The translations under genes and the position numbers were made by a program. Shown piece by piece: positions 55,288 through 64,000 of a DNA stretch of 64,000 nucleotides (position 1 is its first letter; each line of letters opens with the position of its first letter). The notes beneath the pieces were generated by a model that was given only the letters and a program-made list of their open reading frames with translations, did not search any database and had not been told where the DNA came from. Source of the DNA: Pholis gunnellus. Lineage: Eukaryota > Chordata > Actinopteri > Perciformes > Pholidae. The DNA lies in assembly GCA_910591455.2 (NCBI GenBank), contig OU342819.1:11403906-11467905 (forward strand), given 5' to 3'.

Positions 55288-58200
55288 CATGTGTGTGTGT
55301 GAATGAGGGGCTATTACACAGAACAAACCTGGAATCAAAGAGTGTGCCGTCCAGCAGGGTGCCATTGTAGTGGTAGCGGATGTAGTCGGACACCTCCACC
55401 TTTCTGGAGCAGTTGGAGGGCGTGTGGTACGTTTTGATCTGGACGCCGTCCTCCGGGTTCCACACGTCGAGCAGCAGGACGTCAAAATGGAGGATAGAAT
55501 CTGCAGGGATGATGTCACCTGAGGAGAGAAGAAGAGAAAAGAGCGAGTCAGTAGACGGTACTTTCTGGTCTGACTCTGGTGTATTGATCACTCTCACACT
55601 CGATCTTGGCACAATGACCTGAGGTCTGTGTCAAGATAAATCCTTATTAGTGCCTTCCTCTCTCCGTGAACCTGGCAGTGATAAACGAGAGTACTGCTTC
55701 GGAGTTGACGTGGCTGGGAAGTCGTTTATTAGACTGCTGCATTACAAATACACATTTACATCAACGTTTTTTTCTAATCAGGATTTGTTTGTGTTGATCA
55801 ATGAAGTTTGATGGTTTTATCGAATCAAATGTGCTGAATTGCTGCTTTTCCTTGTCGTACACAGTTAACTGAATACCTTTGGGTTTCGGACTGTTGGTTG
55901 GACAAAACCAGACTTGACGACTTCAGCTTGGGTTAAAAAAATTGTGATATGCTATTTTCACTGTTTTCTGATGTTTTATGGTTTTACAGAATTTATTAGT
56001 CAAAAAAGTAATCTGTGACCCTAGTAATAAGTGGGTAGTAATACAAAGTAACTCCCCTTAATGTCATTAAAGCCCCTAGATTTCCAGAAATGGGACATGT
56101 CTGTGGTTTCCTCAGTGCTGCAGCCTTGTCCTGAACAGCAACGACTGATCAGTCTGTCCACTCACCAACATGTCAAACATGAGCACGACTCCCTGTCTTT
56201 TGGGCCTTTAATAGCTCAACAAGCATACAGGAGACATAAGACATGGTGAAGAAGGTGACGCTTAGTGGGTGGGAGTGGGGGGAGGTGGAGGAGGCGTGCA
56301 AGGAATGTGTGGGGCGGCAGTCTTTCAATCTTTACTACTACTAAGCTGGCAGGCCTTTTTTTCCAGTTTAAATCTCTGTCCACCTCCTCCAAATTCTCAC
56401 CTCTCTATCTTCTCCTCTCTCTCTAACCTTCTCTCTGATACAGACTTGTTTTTACCTGTCCACACATGCCGCCCCCCCCCCCCCCCCCCCCGCTCTAATC
56501 TCTATCCCATGATCTAACTATTCCATGCACACACACACACTAAGTGACGCAACGGTCTCTACATGTTTTACTCTCATCACTACGATCACATGCAAAAATA
56601 TCAACATTTTGTGACACAAACACTCTCTGGTGCTCACTGGCCCGGATCCATTCATGTACATATACAGATCTAGATTTGGAAAGTTTATCTTCCATCTGCT
56701 AATGCTCTGGCATCTGCAGTGTAGTTACTAACAGCTGAAAATCTTGATCCAGAGCATCTTCCTCTGATCTGCTTCCTGGTTTGTGACGTCCCTCTGACAT
56801 CATTAAACATGGACGCTTGGGAGCAGCCCACTTCCTCTCTGCTTCGACTGACTCTAGTACATCACAATACGGTACTTTCTGCAAAGACTGTAATTTTTTG
56901 TCCCTTATGCTCCTGCCAATGTCCCACCAAATTCTCTCATTGTTACCGTGAGCAGTGCCAGCAGTGTGCTCACTCATCTGTGTATTTATAATAACATGTT
57001 ATATTCTGTCCTGCCTGATTCAGAACAATCAGCCAGGACAGGGATGTGCTAATATGACAGGAAGTTTAAAACACACACCGTATCCCTGTTTGCCATATGC
57101 GAGGTGAGGTGGGATCTTGACCAGGCTTCTCTCGTTGACACACATCCCCACCAGAGCTTTGTCCATCCCTGCGATCAGCTTCTTCTGGCCAACAAACACG
57201 TTGTAGGTGCTGCCACGGTCGTAACTGGAACACATACACATAAGCACGTTATTTTATATACATTCATTCGGTGCCTCAAAACTTCTAAACTAATTTGTTG
57301 TGGGAAAACAATTTGGGAGGGACAATTAAATCTTCCATCTTGCTTTGACAACTCATTCAGAAAAGAAGTCAGAAGAGTTCAGATTCATCCAAAGAGACTC
57401 AAAAGTGAGTATTAAAGTGTCTCGTATTATACTTCTATTTATACATACTGTCATTTTGTGCCTGGACTTAAGTTATTTTGGATGTGAGATGAAAATGTTA
57501 CCATCTTTACAAGCTTTGATGTACAGAGATAAAACACACATGGCCCGATTTAAATGTGTAAAATGTACTTTACTTAGGAGTATATGTGAGCACAGGGCCC
57601 CTCTACAAGACAAGGCCACAACGTTAGCTAATACTGGAGAGGCTGCATACTTTAGTACTTCAAATGTGCAAATTAATGAAAAAACAAGTGGATCTGAGGC
57701 TTTTGGGGCCCTCAGGGGTCAAGGGGACCTGCGTTGAAAGCAGACTGCTTTGCATGTTACACTGTTACTACAGTTGATAATATAGGAGGTTCCCAAAGTG
57801 GCGTGCAGGCACTTTCAGAGGTCCTGGAAGCAGGCAGAGCATTAGGTGTAAGGACTTGCTCCTCAGGTTTCAATGAATCCAGTGTGATGAAGCAGGATCA
57901 TATATCTATATATATAGCAGCAAAACTCTCCATCTGATCAAACAGGGGCCTTTAGTGTAATCCCTGTGGATATTAAAAGGTTTTGGGGCCCTTGGATTAA
58001 GCATGCATGGATTCAGAGTTCAGTCAGCCTGGCTGCCTGCGTGGCTAACGAGGGCGAACCACTCGACGCGCACTTTTACGCAGCGCGCACGCTAATTCCC
58101 ACCGTGCACCCGGGTCTGCTCTGCACAGAGAGACTAAAAGTGGGAATAAATTCCTGCCTCGCGCGATACTCACCTTGAGTCGAACTTCTTGCCGTCCGGA

Positions 58201-58376
58201 AACATGCCATTGTAGTGGTACCTGACATAATCCCCTACTTTTACTGCGCGCACACACTGCTCTGGCACGAAAGTTTTCTCAATGAAGATGTCGTCTAACG
58301 GTACCGGAGGAGCGTTGCAGGCGGCGAACGCCACCAGAACCGACAAATACAGCATCCCCTGCACGCACTGGGTCAT
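50519..58376 (-). CDS. fkbp10: FKBP10 (FKBP65), ER peptidyl-prolyl isomerase and collagen chaperone, complete
   Basis: Ten minus-strand coding exons: 58174-58376, 57079-57224, 55329-55518, 55050-55195, 54228-54417, 53103-53248, 52119-52308, 51189-51334, 50809-50972, 50519-50698. Together they are 1,701 nt, 566 residues, close to the family length. ATG at 58376 opens a signal peptide (MLYLSVLVAFAACNA). Four FKBP domains follow, each split over two exons, then two EF-hands and a C-terminal HDEL for ER retrieval. FKBP10 catalyses cis-trans isomerisation of peptidyl-proline, assists type I procollagen folding and supports lysyl hydroxylation of telopeptides (family knowledge). Sequons NGT, NGS and NAS sit in the HYN motif of domains 2, 3 and 4. 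FKBP9 has the same architecture; divergent adjacency to p3h4 favours FKBP10. Teleosts may carry a and b copies, and which one this is cannot be told here. Confidence 0.93.
50998..51075. repeat. tRNA-like SINE fragment in fkbp10 intron 8
   Basis: TGGTAGAGCTCAGAC resembles a tRNA A box, and about 40 bp later GTGAGTTCAAGTCAC resembles a B box. This order and spacing is typical of tRNA-derived SINE heads. No tail or flanking duplication was resolved. Confidence 0.35.
51189..52308 (-). CDS. fkbp10: fkbp10 exons 7-8: FKBP domain 4
   Basis: Exon 7 is 190 nt and exon 8 is 146 nt. Key parts are IPGSAVLVFDVHIIDFHNP, GDFVKYHYNASLMDG, VVPGMEDGLMAMCVGEKR and IPPHLGYGERG. The sequence has IDST where the other domains have FDS, a change at a usually conserved Phe near the pocket (IDST versus FDSS-type), which may weaken catalysis (inference). 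The donor of exon 7 lies in a 25-bp tandem duplication. Confidence 0.92.
52070..52118. repeat. 25-bp tandem duplication containing the exon 7 splice donor of fkbp10
   Basis: AGTGTCTCACAGACGTTTAC plus TCAC occurs at 52070-52093 and again at 52095-52118. On the minus strand each copy begins GTGAGTAAACG, so a second donor-like site follows 25 bp after the real one. Confidence 0.9.
53103..54417 (-). CDS. fkbp10: fkbp10 exons 5-6: FKBP domain 3
   Basis: Exon 5 (54228-54417, 190 nt) and exon 6 (53103-53248, 146 nt). Key parts are IPGQASLVFDVILLDLHNP, GDFVRYHYNGSLLDGTFFDS, YVIAGMDEGLIGVCVGERR and IPPHLGYGEEG. The sequence keeps the Tyr, Phe-Asp, Ile and terminal Tyr of the FKBP pocket. Confidence 0.92.
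55050..55518 (-). CDS. fkbp10: fkbp10 exons 3-4: FKBP domain 2
   Basis: Exon 3 (55329-55518, 190 nt) and exon 4 (55050-55195, 146 nt). Key parts are IIPADSILHFDVLLLDVWNP, SDYIRYHYNGTLLDGTLFDS, WLIAGMDQGLLGMCVGERR and MPPSLGYGENG. The intron between them is only 133 bp and contains an (AT)n(GT)n microsatellite. Confidence 0.92.
55226..55283. repeat. (AT)n(GT)n microsatellite in fkbp10 intron 3
   Basis: AT dinucleotides followed by GT dinucleotides fill almost half of the 133-bp intron between fkbp10 exons 3 and 4. Confidence 0.95.
57079..58376 (-). CDS. fkbp10: fkbp10 exons 1-2: signal peptide and FKBP domain 1
   Basis: Exon 1 (58174-58376, 203 nt) encodes the signal peptide and the start of domain 1 (VKVGDYVRYHYNGMFPDGKK). 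Exon 2 (57079-57224, 146 nt) completes it (KLIAGMDKALVGMCVNERS, IPPHLAYGKQG). Unlike domains 2-4, the HYN motif is followed by GM, so it has no glycosylation sequon. Intron 1 (57225-58173) and intron 2 (55519-57078) hold no other supported gene; poly-C runs lie near 56469-56490. Confidence 0.92.
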
Positions 58377-59522
58377 TTTCACTGCCGACAAAACTCTCAG
58401 ACGATGGAGATAACTGTGACTACGGCCTGTGTGCTGCCTCCCTGATCCACGGTGGTTTCCTCTACTCTGGACTTGGATAGAAGTCCTGCCCCCGGTCCCA
58501 GAGTAGGAATGATCACGTGTCAAGCTAGACAAAACGGTATCACTTCCGGTTGAACTTTAAAGACGCAACGTCGAGTGGATACCTTAATATCGCGAATTGT
58601 TCATGAAGCACAAGTACAAATGGCTACAAACTATATAAACAGATGCCCTTTGTGAGACACAAACAAATGCGGGCAAAGCTTTGACAGCCAAACGTGCTCT
58701 TATTTTGAAATTGAACTTTATATTTCCTGTCACGTCCTGCGTCTTTCTAGCTGCACGGACGTCCTCTGGGGTTGAATGGGATAGTTTTGGGCACCACGTA
58801 TTGCTCCTGCGCAGTGCAGCTTCTGATATGTGTCAACGTGGTAACGTAGGGGTCTCCACACATCTGCAAACACCCCCCCCCCCCCCCCCCTTCTGTGTCC
58901 ATTTAAATCACAATGATACGCACACATCCAAAGATGAATACGCAGGTCTGAATTGCAGTCAAATTAGCAGAACACATAACGTTTGTCCTTAGATGATGCT
59001 CTGCATGGATCCTGACTGTTGTGTTGGTGGGGTGCAGGCCTGTTGAGGGAGGAAGACCAGACAGGAATGTCTGTACGTGGCAGTGGGAGGGACACATCAC
59101 GCTCACCATTGCAGGGGTTTAATTAGTGACGGAGTTTAAAGAGGTTTAAGGAGCAGAGTTTTATTGAATAATATGTTCTTGGTCAGTCCTGAAGTTTAAA
59201 GAAATGGCTAAATGACCTTGTCCCTTATCTATAAAGTACAGGATTTTCTCCCTCACTTATGAAGTTAAAGTATAAAAGCTCTTTTCTCTGTCAGGTCCTT
59301 ACTTGTCCTGTAAAAGGACAGAACAAGCGCAGTGATTTACTCGTGTGAGTTAGTGGGAGGAGCAGCTCCAGCAGCCCCCACCCGCTGGAGCGGCCGTTCA
59401 AGCCTTTTGCGCCCGGGGGTGGGGAGGCTTTGTCCGGATACGTCGTGGAACTTGAGGCGGTCCTAGAGACCCACGTTCCCACTCCGGGATCACCCCCAGT
59501 CCACCATTAACCACACTTAAAA
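58377..59522. promoter_or_regulatory. Shared divergent upstream region of fkbp10 and p3h4
   Basis: The two start codons are 1,146 bp apart and face away from each other. The ends near both genes are CG-rich (for example 59390-59465), while the middle holds a poly-C run (58867-58889) and ordinary sequence. No TATA box or named binding site could be assigned with confidence. Shared regulation in collagen-producing cells is an inference from their common pathway. Confidence 0.5.
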
Positions 59523-62327
59523 ATGGCACCGTCCGCTTCTTCCCAACTCTTCTCGGCGCTTGTACTCGCATTTTTCATCTCTGAGGTGAACTCCCAGTAT
59601 GAGAAATACAGCTTCAGGAGTTTCCCCAGGCACGAGCTGATGCCCCTGGAGTCCGCTTACAAGTACGCACTGGACCAGTACACCGGAGAGAAGTGGAAGG
59701 AGACGGTGGAGTACATAGAGGTGTCTCTGCGGCTGTACCGGCTGCTGCGGGACAGCGAGGCCTTCTGCAACCTCAACTGCAGCTCCGTGAGGCTGGAAGA
59801 CGAGCAGAAGTTTGCGGAGTTTCCAGAGCTGCGGGCGTTCGGTAACGTTATGAAGAGGGCGCAGTGCCTGAAGCGCTGCAAACAGGGGCTGCCCGCGTTC
59901 AGGCAGGCCATGCCCAGCCGGGACACCATCGTTGAATTTGAGGAGAGAGAGCCGTACAAATACCTGCAGTACGCGTACTTCAAAGTAAGTAACGTTACAT
60001 ATGCGTTTAATATGTGGGGTCATGAGGAGGGTCGAGGGGTTCCACACATTGGACCTGTGCGGTTTTACGTGTTTGTTTACCTTGTTATGATACTCAGTAT
60101 AAGGTGATGGTTTTCAATGCAGCCGCACTTTCTTTCTCAACGTCACTGACGGTGTTTTCTCGCGTCTTTGCTTTCTGACGTCACCTACGTGCCACGGATG
60201 CACAGGTCTGTTAGCGTTAAGTTCTGTTCCGCACGCGGGGAGGTCCTGGACTTTTTACCTGAGAGTGCTTGAGTTTTCTAGTCCTTCCTATTAAGAAGTA
60301 AAAAAACACAGTTATAAAGAAACAAAAAAACAAAACATTTATCTTGTCATCCGCTCTACAAGGGAACTATTTTCGATTTAGGACCAAGTTATGAATCACA
60401 GTTTATTTAGAGTCAAATATTGGAAAAACCACTTGGCCTAAATTTAGGCTTATGTTGCCATGGAAACAGAGGTGTGACAAATTAAGAGGAACCACTGAAT
60501 ACCTCAATTGTTTTGACTTGACCTGATAATTGACAAAACCAACATTCATTTAAGGTGATCGAAAATATTGTCCTCCATTCCGTTATTCTGGAATTATTTA
60601 TTGGCGATTTATGAGCTATCGAGTCCCTGCAACCACTCCACGTTGAACCACAGTGTAGTGTTTGCGTTGCATTTATTTTATTTCCTCAACTAATAGCTGT
60701 TGTGTATCTGTGTGTTATTTCTCCCAGTCCGACAACCTGGCCAAGGCGGTGTCTGCTGCACACACCTTCCTGCTGAAACACCCAAACGATGAGATGATGC
60801 AGAGGAACATGGCTTACTACAAGAGTCTGCCTGGAGCCGACGAACACCTCAAAGACCTGGAGACCAAATCCTATGAGGTGCACATAAACACACAGAATCA
60901 GAACGAGGAGTAAACATGGAAAGGCTGCGTGCATGCAAGAGTCACACCCATACCCACGGCTTTGTTAATCCATATAAATATACACAACACATTCTATTAT
61001 TGGCTGTGTGGGTGTGCTGATGGAGTAGCAGCCTGTGGTGAACATGGCCAAGCTGGCCACATCATGGGGAGAGTCATTCATAGACATCAGTGCTTCACAA
61101 AATAGGGTCTGGGGACCTTCAGTGGTCCTCGACAGGGCTGTAGTGGCCCCAGCAGGAATGCGTTAAGAGGAGGTTCTGCAATGTCGCCCACAATACGCAA
61201 GAAAGAATAGGAACGCAGCAGAAATACGCTAACCACTGCAACCGCAGCACCGCGATCCAGAAACTATCTGATGCAGGTCTTGACACGAGAGATATTACGG
61301 CCGTAAGTTGCCACAAGTGTGAAACCTTTCTGCCTGAAAAAAGGTCTGTTCTCAACACAAGCTTAAGAGATTCAACATGTTGTTCTACGATGCAAAATAC
61401 AGTCAGTAACTTCCCCTCTAGGGACTTTTGAAGCTTTTAAGTGTGCTAAACAAGTGGCTCTATGTGACTGTAAGACATCATTACGCCGACTAGTCCACCT
61501 TTAGCTCCGCGGTGGTGACGTGAAGTTATGCGACCGTGGTGGAGTTCATTTATAGCCTGACGTTAGTTTTTACTTCTGTCACTTGCATGCATGCTTTAAA
61601 AATCACAAGAGTGCTTTTAAGAGTCTATTCCCAACTTCCATCTTTTTGCGTCCCAGTGCATCTTTTCGGGACAACGTGGACATCCACAGCAAAATGGTGA
61701 TTGTGTGGCGCGTCTCTGAGATTCACAAGCATCTATAGAGGACCTACTTCGAATACCACAGCGCCATTATCAAAGAAGAAATGCTACAACCGTAAAGCCT
61801 AAAGAAATCTAATTTAAGACATTTCTAGGATCCGTGGTAACCCTTTTAAAAGAGATGGGAGGAGTAGTCTTGTAGCCGACAACATCCCCGCAAAGACTTC
61901 TATCAGGCACAAACCAACAAATATAAATGGCAATGGCAGCTACAACGTTGTTACAACACGTTTCACAACACAAACACTTCATTAAGTACAATTTAGAGAT
62001 GCACCGATACTGTTATCGGTCCGATACTGACTCAAAATGCTGGATCTACTATTGGTGAAAATGAGCTCGTAGAGGCATAAAGTTCATAGGATGAGTCTTT
62101 AAAAAATGCGTATCTGGAGATAAGACACCAGGTAATAAAAGTGCCATGTAATTCGTTTGTTGTTTTTTTTCTTCTCATATTCATGTTTAAGCATTGCAGC
62201 AATTGCTCCTGTTATAGGTCACAATAACAACACAGATCAATACCATTGATTTGAATAAGAAAGAGACTTGTAACCTTGTGGAATGCTTCAGTAATGCAAT
62301 CATGTCCAGATTAAACAATATCACCTT

Positions 62328-62360
<33 letters not shown>

Positions 62361-63094
62361 TATTGCAGACCCTGTTTGTGCGCGCAGTGCGGGCGTACAA
62401 TGGAGAAAACTTCCGTACTTCGGTGTCAGACATGGAGCTGTCTCTGCGGGATTTCTTCAAGGTCTACGACGAGTGTCTGGCTGCGTCCGAGGGGCCCAGG
62501 GACGTCAAAGACTTCAAGGACTTCTACCCCTCCATAGCCGGTCAGTTCATGTGTGTTCATGTTGTGTTCTCACTCTGTTCCTCCTGCCCTGTCCATCTAT
62601 ACCTGCTCTTCTCTTTTGTTAAAAATCCAAACCTTTTGCACCTGTCTTCTTTTTGTCATTTAATGAACCCTTTTTTTCAACACTTTCTTGTAATGCCTAA
62701 GTTGAATCATATATTATTTTGAACCTTTCCTCCTCAGATCACTACATAGAGGTCCTTGACAGGAAAGTGAGTTGTGAAAGTGACCTGACACCTGTCGTAG
62801 GAGGTTTCGTGGTTGATAATTTTGTGGCCACCATGTACCACTACCTGCAGTTTGCCTATTACAAATGTGAGTAGCGTGTTGTTTCCAAACGTCTACTGTG
62901 TTATTATGACTGAATTCCCTGGATTTAGTTCTGTAATCGTGTTTTCAGTGAATGACCTGAAGAACGCCGTACCGTGTGCAGCCAGCTACGTGCTCTTTGA
63001 CCCCAGCGATGAAGTTATGAAGAATAACTTGGCCTATTACGAGTTCCACAAAAGCCGGTGGGAGCTGACGGAGGAGGACTTCCTCCCCAGATCA
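59523..63094 (+). CDS. p3h4: P3H4 (SC65 / Leprel4), scaffold of the collagen hydroxylase complex, 5' part (partial)
   Basis: Plus-strand exons: 59523-59984 (154 codons, phase 0), 60728-60877 (0 to 0), 62369-62540 (0 to 1), 62738-62866 (1 to 1), 62949-63094 (1 to 0). They encode about 353 residues. The N-terminus is a signal peptide (FSALVLAFFISEVNS) followed by QYEKYSF, as in P3H4. TPR-like Leprecan repeats follow, with CxxxC motifs FCNLNC and CLKRC, then LLRDSEAFCNLNC, DFKDFYPSIA, ATMYHYLQFAYYK and LFDPSDEVMKNNLAYYEFH. P3H4 is a non-catalytic ER Leprecan that, with P3H3, cyclophilin B and lysyl hydroxylase 1, promotes collagen lysine hydroxylation (family knowledge). The last exon is cut at a GTGAGA donor after PRS; the alternative is a stop nine codons later, but the family C-terminus (YHNQ region onward) is missing, so more exons must lie beyond the window. 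Confidence 0.92.
61993..62040. repeat. hAT-like terminal fragment in p3h4 intron 2
   Basis: TAGAGATGCACCGATACTG followed by TTATCGGTCCGATACTGA resembles the end of a common fish hAT MITE. No matching opposite end was found nearby, so it is a fragment at best. Confidence 0.35.
62325..62354. repeat. (GT)n tract upstream of p3h4 exon 3
   Basis: GT dinucleotides end 14 bp before the acceptor (TATTGCAG) of exon 3, standing in for most of the pyrimidine tract. Confidence 0.85.
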
Positions 63095-63935
63095 GTGAGA
63101 CATATTAATGACTACAAATCTTAGGCACCCAGTTCCTATTCGATATGAATATACAAACAAGATACAACATTGTAATTGGTGCGCTTTGTGGGTTGCTGGT
63201 AGGCATATTTAGTTGCCTTTGGACAGAGCCATGCTAGCGGTTTCCCGTTGTTTCCAGTCTTTATGCTAAGCTAAGCTAACTGGCTTAGCACGGTCAGACT
63301 TTTGAGTGGTATCAGTCTTCCCATCTACAGTAACTCATGGCAGGAAAGCAAATAAATGTACTGCTTTTAGTTCAAATAGGTTCAAAAGGTAACCATAGGA
63401 GTCTTTTAGTCGGTTAGGTGAGAAGATTGACACCCCTCTCATGTCTGTGTACAGTAAATGTAAAGCCACCACACGCCAGCAGCCTGTTAGCTTAACTAAA
63501 GTACTTGAAACAAGAGAGAAACAGCTGACCCGGCTCTGTCTGAGGGTGACAAAATTTGCCTCTAAAGCACACTAATTAAAACTTTGTATTCTGTTTGTTT
63601 ATGTTGTGGTGTTACCTGAGGTTGTGTGTGCACATTTCTTTGCCATGTGCAGAGACTTTGTGACAGAACCAAGGGGGCTGTTTGTTTGTGTCCAGTCTTT
63701 GTGCTAAGCTAAGCTAACCGCCTGCTTTATATTTAATCGACATATATTATAGTGATATCAATCTACGAATGTAACTCAGTAGTAAAGCAAAACATCATAT
63801 TTCATTTAAGGTTCTCTGGACTAACTACATGTCAAACTGATTCAGCACGTGCACGCTGCCTTCTTTCTCTGTTTTGTGTCTTTGGTTCACTCTGACACAC
63901 ATTTTACCCGCTGTGCTCCTGTGTGTGTGTGTGTG

Positions 63936-63985
<50 letters not shown>

Positions 63986-64000
63986 CGCTACAGGAGGCAC
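63095..64000 (+). other. p3h4 intron sequence to window end, with (GT)n at 63921-63982
   Basis: No further exon is supported. GCTAAGCTAAGCTAAC-type sequence occurs twice (about 63263-63280 and 63703-63719), each after a stretch around CCAGTCTTTATGCTAAG / CCAGTCTTTGTGCTAAG, so a dispersed repeat is present in two copies. A long GT microsatellite lies near the window end. Confidence 0.6.

Noticed and set aside
50519..58376. fkbp9 instead of fkbp10
   Set aside because: Same four-domain, EF-hand and ER-retention layout, but the divergent p3h4 neighbour matches the fkbp10 locus.
59517..60047. 176-codon minus-strand open frame
   Set aside because: Antisense shadow of p3h4 exon 1, which has family similarity and a signal peptide on the plus strand.

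Overview
The window is vertebrate nuclear DNA, most likely from a ray-finned (teleost) fish. It has split genes with short GT-AG introns, dense CA/GT microsatellites, and many fish-type DNA transposons and LINEs (Tc1/mariner MITEs, hAT, a Harbinger-like element, L2- and CR1-like LINEs). It also carries the conserved head-to-head gene pair fkbp10 / p3h4. All gene models below were built by hand from open frames, splice sites and intron phases; no alignment or transcript data were available.

Layout. (1) About 0.2-2.8 kb, minus strand: the 5' part of a zinc-finger gene ('gene A'), with its own leader exon and ATG exon and one zinc-finger unit before it leaves the window. (2) 2.8-10.0 kb: intergenic, repeat-rich. 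(3) 10.5-47.7 kb, minus strand: a very large relative of gene A ('gene B'). I could chain 49 coding exons in consistent phase, 7,377 nt in total (about 2,458 residues). Its core is a module repeated about nine times: a C-x2-C-x11-H-x5-H zinc-finger exon (phase 1 to 0), a second conserved exon (0 to 0), an exon of nearly fixed 58-nt length (0 to 1), then one to four 1-to-1 linker exons. It ends in a 1.7-kb Ser/Thr/Gln-rich exon. Its first intron (about 10 kb) is filled with transposons. I do not recognise this protein as a named family. (4) 48-50.5 kb: intergenic repeats. (5) 50.5-58.4 kb, minus strand: fkbp10, complete, 10 coding exons, four FKBP domains, two EF-hands, C-terminal HDEL. (6) 59.5-63.1 kb, plus strand: first five exons of p3h4 (SC65/Leprel4); the 3' end lies outside the window.

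How the genes work together. fkbp10 (a collagen prolyl isomerase and chaperone) and p3h4 (scaffold of a collagen lysyl/prolyl hydroxylase complex) both act on procollagen in the endoplasmic reticulum. They diverge from about 1.1 kb of shared upstream DNA, which suggests co-regulation. Genes A and B look like related members of one zinc-finger family. The C2H2 spacing resembles matrin/U1-type nucleic-acid-binding fingers, so an RNA- or DNA-binding role is an inference only.

The most interesting feature is gene B. The unit repeats at exon level with conserved phases, and one unit has a finger exon shrunk to 35 nt. Another unit has a fresh 205-bp tandem exon duplication. The first finger is split between two exons 10 kb apart.
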